This document shows, in pieces, positions 23,385 to 36,800 of a stretch of DNA of 64,000 bases. The translations under genes and the position numbers were made by a program. Within the stretch, counting starts at the first letter, position 1, and each line of letters begins with the position of its first letter. Origin of the DNA: Phoebastria nigripes (Eukaryota > Chordata > Aves > Procellariiformes > Diomedeidae). The notes under the pieces were generated by a model. It did not search any database. It worked only from the letters and a program-made list of their open reading frames with translations, and was not told the DNA's origin. Where the stretch lies: contig JAYKAV010000477.1 of NCBI GenBank assembly GCA_035582835.1, positions 2,454-66,453 on the forward strand. The letters run 5' to 3'.

Positions 23385-26300
23385 ATGAACAATAAGATAC
23401 ATGACTAGAAGTGCTATGATATTCTGCATACCCAGGGATTATGTTCCATCCAAAAAAATAATCCTTAAAGTGTTATGTAAAAATGAAATAAGTGATGAGC
23501 CAGTCAAGATACTTACATTTAGAATGATAGAATCAGCTACTATGAGATATTTTAAAATGTGTTAAAAGCAACCAAGGTTATTCTTCAATAGTTACATTTA
23601 ATAAGAAGACATATTTAATTCTTTGAACTCCTGACAATAAAGAAATAAATAACTTGAAAAAAAAAAAAAACCACAAAACAAATAAAAACAAACCAACAAA
23701 AACTCTTCAGGGAAAATGTTCAGCAAAGGAACTTTTTTTTTTTCAAAGAAGTACTAATTGTTTTATATCTTATGACAGCTGAGCAAGATAGATTTTATAA
23801 AATATTGGTAGCAAATAGCAGACAGCATTACTGGTTTTGTGACAATGATGGTAGAGTGATCAATTTTTTTGTAAATGTTAGCAAATATGATGATTCACAC
23901 TTTTCCTAAGTTGAAATTCACTAGGGATTTCAGAACATATTCAAAACTTCATACCCCCAGATGAAGTCCTCATGTGCTATAAGCCAAGATGACAGAGATG
24001 TCAATAACAAAGAAGATGGCACCAAGCCACACCAGAGAACTGCAGAAGGGAAGAATCTAATACACTTTTGTATGTTTAATTTAAATTAAGAAAAGAAGAC
24101 AAAAAGAGAAAGAAGTCTCTTCCATTTACCTTATTAGTTTTTTATAAGTGCTTGGGCTAAAGCAGAGAGAGAAATAAACATAAAAAACACTTACATGAAA
24201 TACATGTTTGTAGAGATTTTATAGAAAAGAAATTGATATTGTAAGTTTCTTACATTTAAATATAGAACTATGGGAAAGCATCAAGGAAACTGAAGAGGGG
24301 AGAATTAATATGTTCATAAGAATGTGAGACAGAGCAAGGGAGACAAAGATGCCGACAATGACCCAAAGAATGAGGCTGAAGCAAACTTTGAGATAAATAA
24401 CATCTGTAAGTCTATTACTGGGTGAATATGACTAATGGTCATGACTGGAAAGAATCTATTAAAAACAGAATTGTGAGTAACGTAACACTGTATGTTTCCA
24501 GCCTGAGAGTTCATATGTTTTAACACTTTATAAGGTTATGCTAACCACGATTATTTGCAAAATTTATTGAATATATATTTCTGTAATAAGCAAAAAAATA
24601 CATAATAAAAGTTAAACAAAAAATAATCAAGATTAAATTAACAGAAATGTTGAGCAAACACTTAAGATCTGAGCTTGTGTTTAAACACGGAACTTAAGTC
24701 AAGTGTTTCTGAACTTTTAAATAATATTTCCCATTCACAAGCTTTTCCTCCAAGCTGAGAATATACAGTGTATGTTTATGCTTGTGTACATATAATGTAT
24801 GTATATGTGTTCCTCTTTATCAGTAGGAGGGAGAAAAGAGACTTCTTATAGCACTGAAGAATCTACATGGAAACATCAAAATTAAAGGGACCTTGCCTTT
24901 CTTTGCCTTTTTTAAGATTTTCAGTTGTAGACTGAGGGTTATTCAGTGTTTTTCCTTTGTTTGCTCTGTTCTCTAGCTCTTTTTCTAAAGCTTGCACTTG
25001 TCGTAAGTGCTTCTCTTTTTGAGTAAGTTAGAATATATGGGAGTATTAACATTAAATTTACATATAACTATTAAGGAGGAATAAAAACATTAACATCTTC
25101 AGAAGCCTATGTATGAGTACCGTGTGAGCAATCCCAAGTACTGAGTCAAACTCTGTTGAATATATATGTGTAAACATTTGCAATCTGGTAGTCCCGAAAC
25201 AGTAATTCTGTAGGTGTTACGTGTTAAAGAAAATAAAGCCAAGGAGTCTTTCTAAACTTGTTTTGTCATGGTAACTCAAAGTCAAGTCTTCAGTCAATTT
25301 GCTGGACCTTACCTATATTAGTACAAATAGTAACAGAAGTAAATTTCCCAAATATGTTTTATAAGGTTAGTAATAAAAATCAAAGACACAATGAGGACAG
25401 CATGAACAAAAATCTGAGCTTTTCCCCTTTTTTATGTTTTTTATTATTTTTTCAATTGTGTACATACTCATCCTTTTATAACATTTCTTCTAGCACATTT
25501 TCAGTAGCACAATTTATTTTGCTGGGTTATATAACCCTTAATCCTTAATCCTGTAATCCTCACTTGCAGTAAGACCTACACATTTAGTGAAACTTTATGT
25601 AAAAATTAAATCTGAATGGAATTCTGTCTATCTTCCAAATTCATGGAAAGAATTTCCAAATTTTAAACAATTGTTTTCATAAAATACAGGACTAAAATGC
25701 TGGCTTTTAATTTTTTTCATGGCATGAAGTTCCAAAAAGTGCTAAGATATTTTTACTTCAGTATTTTTGAGTAAAAAAAACCCAATCAAAATTATTGCTG
25801 TATTCATGAGAAGAAAGCATATTCTTTGCAACTGTCCCATACAGAAGCTTGTATTTACAGTGACGCTCCCTCAGTACTCTCTGCTTTGCTTGAGGGATAG
25901 TCCATGTTACATTGAAGAAGTGATTCTCCAGAGACTTGTACTATCTGAATCTAAACAGAAATCTTCTTGTAAGAGCTAACTTACAATTTAGACTAACCTG
26001 AAAAAAAAAAAAAAAATTATTTAGAAAAAATTAAAACTGAGACTTTCCATTTTCTTTGTTTAGCTATTTGCTGGGGCAAATTAGTGATAATTCATGAAAA
26101 TGAGTACTGCCATTAAGGTTCTGCAGAATTGGACCACTTTTTTTTTCTATATGCAGTCAAAACAATAAGACATAACCTACAAATTAAGAACTTCACATTA
26201 CATTTTGTTAAGTATGTTTAACAATTCAATGTTTTAATGGTTTTTTGAGATATGGAGATTTTCTTCAGAAAAAGGACAACACTTGGATTACTTGGATTAC

Positions 26301-29300
26301 TATGTTGAATTACACATTATCACAAAAATATGCAGTATTACCACATTACTTAGAATTAAACTGATATTGGCAGGTGGTCTAATTGTTAAGTATAGTTTTT
26401 ACTTAAAGATATTTTTAAAGTGACTGTTAGCAAATATAAAGTATGAAAAAGTACTTAAGGTCATGGTTGATAAACAGTTGACCATTTGATCTTTGTCTGA
26501 TGCTGTAACACTGGAGGCCAACACAATTTATGAATTATATTTTAAATTCCCTTACACAAAAACGCAAAGTAGGAATGTTGAGGTTGTATTACTTCTGTAC
26601 ATTAAATTAATGAGGCCAGTATGGGATATGAGAGCTTGAGAAACTGGAGAGGTTATAGCTAAAAAATTATAGCAATAATTTGAAGTGAAGGAAACCATGT
26701 TTTATAGCAAGAAACTAAGACTTTTACCTTATGTAGAGATGACTTGATCAATGTCTACAAGAACCCACAAGAACCAAAGACTGCTGACAGCATACTGGCC
26801 TTTAATCTAGAAGAATAGAAACAATAACATCAGCTAAATAAGACCAAATATTCTAATCGCTGAAACAGCTTACGTGGGAAGCAGTAGAATATATATTATT
26901 TGAAGACTTTAGATCAGGATATACTGCAGCTGAGACAGATATTATTAGAAGAACTTGATGAAAAAATTACTAGACATGGGTCAACAATCTTCATTATTCA
27001 GAACATCACTAGTCAGCAACCAAAACAGATCTTTTTAGCCTTGGAAATTCTAACTGTATGAAAACTTTAATAATCCATGTACTTTAATGGACTTTGCCTT
27101 ACAAAATTTCAGTGCACTAAACAAGGATTTTATCTTTCAGCAGTTTTCAAGTTTTGCAGTACCACAATACTTTAGTTTTTCTAGTGCTTTTGAAAAGGAA
27201 AAAAAAAAGTACATATTAGCAAAACCCCACAACCCTATGTCCTTTGATTTTCTGAAGCTTGCCATGTCATTCCACATCATATGATACTTGATATAAATAG
27301 GGTAGTCTTCTCCTAGGATTTATACATAGCTCCTCTGAATATAATTCCATCTTACTAGCCTCATTTTGTGTTTTCCTATTAACTGCAATGTATGGCTCAA
27401 TGCTTTTTGAGTTCTTTATATACTGACCAAGCCAGAAAACATGTTACATGATCATAATTTACTGGTCTATAATGACAGTTTGGATGCATTTCAAAAGTAT
27501 ACTATCACCTTCATCATGGTGGTATGTTTCTATACCTGATTTTACATAGCATTTAATTTATTTCCTTCTATTAATGAATGAAGTCACTTTAAGTCTCCAC
27601 ACATGGAAAACAATCAAGAAGTTTTCACTTTTTTTTTTTTTTTTGCAACACCACTCTGTCCTGAAAGCTCAAATAACACTGTAGTATATAATCATAATTC
27701 TGTGATTAAATCACACTATCCTCAAACACAGTAGTCAGGAAGGAGCTATTAAAGGCACTGAGTATCAAACTCGTGTCACCCATCAGTCAAGTAGAAACTG
27801 CTGTTGTCCAGGAAGAATGTGATTAAAACAGAGGGAGAAAAAAAACAAGATTATTCCAAGATAAAGGCTAATAGAAACTGTGGGAAAACCTTGTGAGGAG
27901 AAATAGGGGATGTAAGGTTAAAAAAAAAAAAAAAAGGCAAGAGGGAGTAGATGGGCTGTATATTCAGGTATAGAGAAGCTCAGACCCTGGTTCCCCTCAC
28001 TTTCAAAGTAAAAAGCTGGAAAATTTAGTTCTATAATGGTCTCAGATCAGGGAGCAGTGGAGGAGTAGACAGCAGGACCTCTAGAATTAGTGGCATGCAT
28101 TTGAGTTTCCTGCTGTCTGAGAAAGCACGTCTATGTGGATAGCTTCAAACAATTGTTTTTCTCCCTGGTGTACTCTCAGTTGGTTATGCAATCCAGCTCT
28201 CTTCTGGAAGATACTTAAAACATTTTAAGGAAATATATAGGTGAGCTGATGCATCCTACATCTAGTATTCAGCTTGGTATTGTTTCATTGGAGTGAAGCT
28301 GGTTTTTGGACTGGTGCTGACTCAGAGCACAGCTGGTTTGGATGTATAACAGTCTATATATCTTTGCTGTATTGCTTAGCTAGAGAGCTCTTAAGATAAA
28401 ACTGGTTCTGATTTCCCTGAGATGATTCTATGGTAGCTTTCAGTGTGACAAATAGGAAAAATTTGACCTGTTGTACTAAGCAACTGTGGAACTTCAAATC
28501 CTAAAGAAATTTGTTGTTGCGATCACTCTGAAATCCACAACCAGGCAGTGCTCTAGAAATGTCAAGTGGTATTTTTATTTTCATATGGAAATACTGAGAC
28601 TAGTTAACAGTACTTAAACCACTTAATATAAATGTCTGTTGTGGTTAAAGAAAACTAATGTAATTTCTCAACTATCTTTAAACCTGTGTCCTCAGATATG
28701 TTGACCCAGCAATGACCTGATGGAAACCATTTAAAATGCTAATTCCAGTTAATTAAAAAAAAAGGATATGAAAGTGTCTGACTCTTTAATGTTATATAAC
28801 AATGTGGAGAACCATTACAATTTATTCATGGTTTAAATACACACTATGCTTTCCTAAATGCCAAGTATGGAAAAAAACCACAGAAAGATAACTGATGCTG
28901 CATTGGCTTGTGGTGTTTAAAGTAAATAAAGAATATAAAAACACTTTGTTGCAGTCTTTGTTTTAGAGGAACTTTAATTTTTTTTTTTTTTTAAATGGAT
29001 TATTTTGATCCCAGTCTCTTCAGGATGAAGTCTCAAGTAAGGAGGAATCAATATATATTTCTTCGTTGTACATTGCCATAGTTGTTAAAGAATCACTATT
29101 ATCCTTCTTAACAAAATCTCTATCCTATTGTTCCTCTCTGGTGCAATGCCATTGACAGTATGTTTTAGACTTTCACTACAATTATCTTGGCACTTAAGAG
29201 ATCAAACAGCTTTAGAAAGCACTTAAGAAACTCATGTCCAACTTCTTATCAGATACAGATGTATATATGTTCCTTCCAAAAAAAAAGAATAGTTTAGGTT

Positions 29301-32300
29301 ATAGGCATTTATTTTCAGAATTAAATGTTGTTATGCACTTTATAAGTAACATTCCTTAAGCCTTAAAACATATTAATTTTTGAAGTGTCTGTAGACTATG
29401 GATTACAATGTACTCCTTGGGGATAAGGAAACAATGAGTTATAAAATGGAGAAGTTTTTTTTCTTAATATGAAGTCTAGACTTCTGTTAAATGCAGTGTG
29501 ATATTTTACAGGTGGAATGGGGTTGGGGGGGCGCAATGTTGCTCCACCTCTGTTATCGAAACAAACAATTATGTTAAATCCAGAAGTCTTCTTAAAATGC
29601 TGGACCAGAACCTACATGGTGCTTTTTCTGAACTCAGAATAAATCTGTGACTTTTTGGTTGCATATTTTTAACACTCCTTTCTTTCCTTGCTCTGTAGAA
29701 TTTGGAGATTCATGAGGTCCCAAGGTACTTCCAGCTCACCCTAGTCACATCTCTATTACTTTGAGCATGGATTAAGGGCTGGTTTGCACTTAAGTCCAAA
29801 TCTTTTGCTCATTCATGCTGTGTGAATATAGAATCATTTTCAAGCATATATGTGAGGTTTGTCTTGGAGTGCCACAAGGCACCCCAAAGATTTTACACCC
29901 AAATCTTTAGAAAGGTCTAAAAAATTAGGGAAAGATCAACTATGCTGTGCCAATCCACATCTCACCAGGGATCCCATCCTATCTTTTTAGGAAATTCTGT
30001 TGGTTGGTGTTAAACAGGTGAATGATCTGGGCTTCTTTCTGGAAGTTTCTAAACTTTCTGTGATGTCAACAAAGTAGAAATTATATTTCAAGGTGGATGC
30101 ACAAGCCAAGGGCAAGAAGTGTGAAGGACTGTAGCCCACTTTCTCATCAAGGAGATGACATATGGCATAGTTATTGTCTTAGACTTACAGAGTTTTATGC
30201 AGTATTACTTCCTTTGTTATTCATTCTCAGCTTTCCATCCAGTGATTTACCATCTATATGCAGAAGACACCTGTGAAGCTGATTTTTGGGGTGTGCACAG
30301 AAAACCTAGTGAGTCCCCTTGCACATGCAAAAGTGAGATTGCAGGTCTGAAAGTAAGAAAACAGAAGTTTAAAGGACACTGAAATATTTAACTTTCAAAC
30401 AAAACGTGAAAGCATACAGTTTGTAGGCATTGCAGCCTTTCAGGTACACAGTTATAGAACAGCTGAATTATTACAGGATAGCTCTGGATGACTGATTTAA
30501 AACCCCTCTTGAGACTGAACTAAAAGTGACCATGATATATAGTTGTTTGGGCTTGAGAGAGGAAGGTGATTTGGAATATGGTACCNTTCATAAAATTGCC
30601 ATCTAGGTCTTAGCTGCATGCCACTTTGATAGTTTAATTATAAATCTATCACTTAAATCTTTCTGGAAGATGGGTTGTTGTTCAAGCAAATTCTGACTTA
30701 ATCGAGCAATTCAAGATGAAGTTCTATGGCTTATAAAGGAGAACAGACTGGATTGTTGTAATGTGCCAAAGATCCTTTACTTTTCCCAAATTCAAAATTT
30801 GGATCTTTATCTGATATTGTAGGCTATTTGGAATGCTATCCACCTTAAGAAAAATAACTGTGCTATAGATCAGACTGCTTTCTAAAGGGCAAGTTAAAAA
30901 ATTTTTATATGATTTTTAAAATCCGTGTTTCCTCAGAGTCCCTTGAATATTGCTATGTCTCATGGGACTTCGAATTGGGGCAGTGGTGTAGACCTAGTGA
31001 TCTGGCATCATTTCAGCAAGGATTCTTGAGATTCCATTTTGATAATATCACTTATTTAAAGTCAGGTATTATATATTTTTGCACAACTAGGGCTTAGACT
31101 GCCTATAACCCTTTCAAAAGGATCTCAACTTCTTAAGGATTTATTTAATCATGAGTAGCTNATACAGTCCTTTAAGGGAATCATTATTTCCTAACTTAAT
31201 GAAGTTAAATCAGAACTTTGAACTGGTGCTAATTAATATAGCAAAGACAATGCATCATGACCTGGATTTGGTACAAGTCTGGTGGGTTTGTAAGTAATGT
31301 GTTATAAGAACTGGGTTATTGGATAGGACATGCTTGGATGATGCATGCTGTGCAGTATATGTGGCCAGTGTCTTCAAGACCTTGTCTTAAAAGTTGTAAA
31401 TCTGGTCAAATTGACTCAAACAAAACAAGTACTAGAGAAGTATTTACTGCAATAAGATTATCCTTGTAGTGTTTTATATATCACTCTATATATAATATCT
31501 TACGTATTTATCTTTATATTTATATAATTATATACACACACATTGAATTTTCATTTCAATTAACTTTCTAAAGCAAGACTTCCACAAAGCAATCTGTTAA
31601 GGGTCTGCTAATAGGCAGCTCTGCTGTTGTCTGTTAGACAGCTAATATATAGCTCTGCTGCCTAGTCTTCTGTGTGCCACACATGTATTCTGTGTGCTTG
31701 GGAAGAGTTGTAATTGCCAGAATTCAGTTGACTGAGAACCTTGATCCAAGCTTTTTGTCAAAACCACTCAATTTTCCCAGGTGCTTTCAAGGCTACAGTT
31801 CCAAGTCTTCTAGTATGCTTTGCGTTTATTGGGTTTAAGAGACAAGCAGATATCTGCACATTTTATTAGGTCTTAGATCCATCCCAAACTGGAACTTCTT
31901 AAGCTATTGGATTTTTTGGAGGAACTGAGACACCAGTTCTAAGAATGTTTGAAGTGCCTGTGGCCCAGCACCATGTTTTCAGTAACAATCAACAGAAGTT
32001 GTCTAGGACAGATCTTAATAGAACAAATTCAGTGATGTTTTCTCATGATCCTTTCCTGGTTTCTAACAGTTGCTGGCTCAGGCTTTTAGACCACCTCTAG
32101 TAATAACTTTTTGGGGGGAGATATACAGTATTTAGTATTAGGAGTTAATATTTAGTATTATGAGTTCAATAGCAAAATGAACTATACATTTCAGCTTGGG
32201 AAAGCAAGCACTCCCAGCACAAATATTGTTTCTGTTAATGCCCATTCATGTGACCCTTTATTGTGTGAGGTTCTGGTTATGCCTTAAAGCTAGCAGAAAG

Positions 32301-33136
32301 GATAAAAATGTTCACTGTGTCTGTTTCATCTACGATGAAAAGCAGAAGCAAAACCTAAATAACGATGAATTAATTTACAATGTTTTCTGTGTCTCTATGC
32401 AGTATTCTTAGTACAGATCTAACCTTTCAGCATGGTGATACCTTGGATAAGGATGACATTTTTTAAAATAAAAATGTAACTACATGATTTTAAAGAAATG
32501 CTGTTAGCATATCATAATTAGTGAAAACACTAAAAATGTCTATTTTTAATACTTTAAACTGCAACAATTACTATTTTTGCCACCAGGAAGTACAAAAGAA
32601 TGACTAAAGAATGGCTAAAGAAAAGAAAGACTAAAAGACTTCAATTCTGTCTTTTCTACCCTCCGCCTTCCCTTCACAAAGGAAAAATTGTATTGATCAT
32701 TGACATTCTTCTCTCAAGAGATGCTTGAAATGATTGTGTCCTTGATAGCACTTGTCCTAATTTGGTGCCTAATTAAAAGCCACATATCTATTTTGCTCTC
32801 CTTCACAATACTTCTGGTGGTCAGGGCTTAGGATATTAAAGTTCTTCATGTCTTAGAAATATAATAAAAAAGAACAATGAAGCTTTAAAAAACAAAACAA
32901 AACAAAACAAAAACCCCAACACTTGACTTCAGAGAAACCACACTGACAAAATAGGAGTGGAAATCTCTGCAAACAGCAGAACTTCAAAATAAATGAAGAC
33001 GGTTAAATTGCTATATACCATGATACTGTGCTCATGATGCTGCATTAACAGGAACTATTAAAAAGCACTTTGATTGGAAGGTTGGCTTTTCAGAGTTTGT
33101 TTCATGTCAAATATTGGCACACACTGTCACATCCCT
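23385..33136. other. AT-rich spacer between the inverted LTR copies, no gene recognised
   Basis: Nearly 10 kb without a recognisable exon, RNA gene or transposon. Frames are all under 100 codons and rich in Phe, Ser, Leu and Lys as expected from AT-rich DNA. Homopolymers occur at 23,657-23,670 (A), 26,001-26,016 (A), 27,629-27,644 (T), 27,920-27,935 (A) and 28,978-28,992 (T). A G-run lies near 29,524. Confidence 0.5.
32887..32913. repeat. (AAAAC)n simple repeat
   Basis: About five AAAAC units, with no LINE or retrocopy body upstream. Confidence 0.88.
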
Positions 33137-33303
33137 TGTACTGGTTTTCAGTGACAAAGTTTTGGTAGCAGGCAGGGGGGCTGCAGGGGTGCTTCTGTGA
33201 GACTAGACCAGGAGCTGTCCCTGTCTGCACAGAGCCAGTTCTCCAAAATGGGTCCACCACTAGCCAAAGCTGAGCCAATCAGCAAAGCCGGTGGTGTCTC
33301 TGT

Positions 33304-33795
33304 TGAAAACATATTTAAGAAAGGGTAAAAAAATAGTGTGCAACAGCAGCTGGGAGAGAGGAGTGAGAATATGTGAGAGAAACAACTCTGCAGACACCAA
33401 GGTCAGTGAAGAAGGAGGGGGAGGAGGTGTTCCAGGCACCAGAGCAGAGATTCCCCGGCAGCCCGTGGTGAAGGCCATGGTGACACAGGTTGTCCTCCTG
33501 CAGCCCATGGAGGTCCAGAGTGGAGCAGATAGCCACACTGAAGCCCACAGAGGACCCCATGCCAGAGCAGGTGGATGTGCCCCAAAGGAAGCTGTTACCC
33601 CATGGAGAACCCTCGCTGGAGCAGGTTCCTGGCAGGAACCATGACCCCACTGGGGAGCCACGCTGGAGCAGTCTGTTCCTAAATGACTGAATCCTGTGGA
33701 AAGGACCCACGCTGGAGCAGTTCTTGAAGAACTGCAGCCCGTGGGAAGGACCCACGTTTGAGAAGTTCATGAAGGACTGTCTCCTGTGGGAGGGA
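33304..33795. repeat. Arm B of a 492-bp near-perfect inverted repeat
   Basis: Reverse complement of 22,224-22,715 with one mismatch (33,344) and no gap. The homology edges are abrupt: ...TCTCTGT | TGAAAAC at the left, and ...GGGAGGGA | CCCCA at the right. Confidence 0.95.
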
Positions 33796-33810
33796 CCCCA
33801 TCTGGAGCAG
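33562..33810 (+). repeat. Degenerate 45-54-bp tandem units inside LTR2
   Basis: The block CTGGAGCAG or a one- to three-base variant recurs starting at 33,562, 33,616, 33,663, 33,712, 33,757 and 33,802, a spacing of 54, 47, 49, 45 and 45 bp. Most units also carry a CCCAC/CCCCA block before it and a 'GAA..ACTG' stretch after it. The array is mirrored in copy A. Confidence 0.85.
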
Positions 33811-36800
33811 GGGAAGAGCGTGAGGAGGAAGGAATTTTTTATTTTATAGGTTTTTATAAAACATACACAGTGTAAATGTATGTTCTTAGCATTCTTTCAG
33901 AATCTCGGGATTTGGTATGAAAAAGAGCAAATGGTTGGTCTCCGATGTTTTTTTTCCCCCACTTTGATTAAAATACATGCTATGGGTGTCTGAATGGGGA
34001 ACAATGTGTAAAGAGCTATTTATTATGTATGACTATAAGTTTCTAGATCACTGTAGCCAACCTGTTGCAATGATCAACAATGTAGAATTCTAATCAAATT
34101 TATTCATTTGATGAGGTATCACAGCAAAAAAACCTGCTTAAAACTCACACAGTTTTTATCAAATCGGAATCAAAGTGGTTTGTTGTTGGTTAACTACATA
34201 TCGTTCATAAATCAATCAGTGAATTACACTTTCAGAATCGATATGCAATATAACAGAAACTGCAATACTAGACACTTTCAAGATGTTAATTAGCACCTAA
34301 ATCCCCAAATTTACATCTGTACATACAGTTATATGTGTGCACATGTGCATACACAGCCTCCCACACACACACCCTTCCTTGGGACACGTGGGTTGTAAGC
34401 ACACACACCCTCTCCTGGGGCTGACCAGCACTCTTCTAAAGAAGATGTAGTGGAATTTAAAAGGTTGAGAAATACATGGCAAAAACTACAAAATGGCTGC
34501 TGCATAAAGTAAGACCAAGTAAATGACTGAAAAGAGCTGTAGTAATACAAAACAAAATGGTTTGTAGACTGTAATAAGGAATGAGTAGCATTCTTGTGCC
34601 ATTACTCAGTACAAGAATTGTGTGTCATCAGACCAGTGAGTGGGAGAGTCACATCTTGCTAATATCCAAAAACATGTTGTCATAGACCATGCTGTATTAA
34701 CATTATTTTCACTAAAGAGAGGACATAAGTAGTATATGAGTTCAGAAATAGAGCTGAAAATTCTGGGAGTGCCTCAGTGCTTAATAGCTATAATGACCTC
34801 AGTGAAACTTTAAACTTGGGGAATCAATGAATCCCTAAACCACTGACAGCACAGATTATCCTAACTTCTGACAATCCTTGCCTTCTTTCTTATTTTCTTT
34901 CTGCCCACTGTTGAAGCTGGCCTTATGCTCATGGGTACTGCCCAAGGCATAACAAGACGCAGGGATGGAAATCTCCAAGACCTTCCTTTTTCCCTCCCTC
35001 GCCCTGTCAAGCTTCCTCTCCTGCTGCTATGAAAGGCGAGTTTGGACAGAAGAGATTATGCACTAGGCCATGTAAAAGTGCAGATGGCACGTGAAAAACA
35101 GGGTCTGGAAAAGCCAGAAGAGGGACTGCAAAATAACCTACTCCTTGTGCATGCGTACTATGTCTCTCCTCTCCCCCAAAGTAGTGTGTGTCAGGGTACC
35201 CTGTGGAGAAATACAGTTACTACGTGCCATGAGCAAAACTATGACTTCTGGTCTATGGAGAATTTTTGAATTAATGTCCCCAGTGAGCCCAGCTTGGAGG
35301 ACAGACTGACCTATGTGAGCTTTGTGCCCTTGTCTTATGGCAAGAGATCCTTTCACTATTTATGTGGGCTGAACCAGAGGACAAGTAAAGGTAGTGTGTG
35401 GAGCAAAAGTGTGTAGAAATGTTTCCTGGAGGTGATTCTGTGGCAGACTGGCTGGATATCATGCAGTTTACGAGAGTGGCAAGTAGATTGGTGGAGGCAA
35501 TGGAAAGCAGACATCTGAGAAGCATTTTGAAGCTTGCAGGATTCGATAAGAGGACTTCAGGTAAGAGAGGACTTCAGGGTTCAAGGTGGGACTCGCTTCT
35601 TGGAACAGGTTGGTTATAATAGGTGACTGTGCTGTGTATTGAGAGAGCCCCGTGGGGTCCATTTTATGTCACTAACAATGATGCAGGGGGGTTTCCTGTC
35701 TTGATGACACATATTGATCACATCTTTCAGCACACTAAGAGAAAAATCTGACTCTTGCACACAGAAAAATCATTCACATACTTAAACTAAGAAATAGCAA
35801 CAGAAGTAGTGCAATAGAAAGTTTGGGGAAAGTTGGAGCATCTCTTCAGGTAAGGATGGGTAAGGTTTGTTGGTATGACACAGAGCAGGTGTTATGGTCT
35901 TTGATTATCACTATCAAGTCCGGTGATCAACAAGAGTGTTCAGCTGGCTTCATCTCCATTACCTCCAGCAGTAGGAGAGATTGTGTTGCTGCTGAAAAGC
36001 CAATGGCTGTACTGGGTGTAATTCAGAGGATTTTACTTCAGGCTAGTATAAGTAGCTGAATACCTGTGATCATTAGATGTGCTTCTGGAGCATATCTATC
36101 AGTTTAGTTGCATCTGGAAGGAATCTAGTTTGTTTATTCTAAAACTGAAAGCCAAACCCAGTAAGTAGGAATGATGAGAAATCTTGCTTAAAAAAAACAT
36201 TTCTGATCTGAATTCAGAAAACTTGTATAGCTACACCTTGACTATGAGGGTGAATCTCAGCTTATAGGTTGTTTTCTAATCTGTTTTGTACCTCATGTTT
36301 CTGTGAAGTAAGGTAGTGTTTGCCTTTCTAAGCATACCATGGATTAGCCTGTGAGATTATATCAGAACACAACACACTCTATGAAACATCACAGGGATTA
36401 TATGATATTTCATCTTTCAGCTTCATCTGAGCAATTTTACAAGGCCTAAGTTTACTGCTAAAAACTGAGCGCCATACACATGGCATGTAAACCTTACAAT
36501 GTCATGATATTCTCCTGCCTTTCTCATGTTATACTTACAATATGTTCTGTGGTCAGTCTGATTTCTTTGATTACAAGGAGATTATGTCATCTGTTTGAAG
36601 AGATTAATCTTTACAGCTGTAAAATGCCAATTACAGAAGTAGAGACTCCTGACATGGTATAATCATATCTCACTTTGATAGAAGACGTTGAAGCTTTGTT
36701 TGCTTGATAACACAGAAGTCCAGCTTAGACTAGGAATGCAATTCTATCTGCATGAGATTTTTCTTGTATTCATTCTATTTGGTTTTGAAGTGGTGTACTT

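Larger units (their letters stand above)
33137..33829 (+). mobile_element. Avian endogenous-retrovirus LTR, family 'LTR2' (copy B, 3'-truncated)
   Basis: Starts at 33,137 with TGTACTGGTTTT and the AGTTTTGGTAGCAGG and GGGGCTGCAGGGG blocks. It then carries the GCCAAAGCTGAGCC region, the near-identical 492-bp core shared with copy A, and the first bases after it. Similarity stops at about 33,829, so the polyadenylation region is missing. It is opposite in orientation to copy A. The first 167 bp differ from copy A at many positions and by small indels, in contrast to the core. Open frames on both strands (33,291-33,644 plus; 33,260-33,661 and 33,315-33,770 minus) come from the tandem units and are not retroviral genes. 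Confidence 0.82.
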
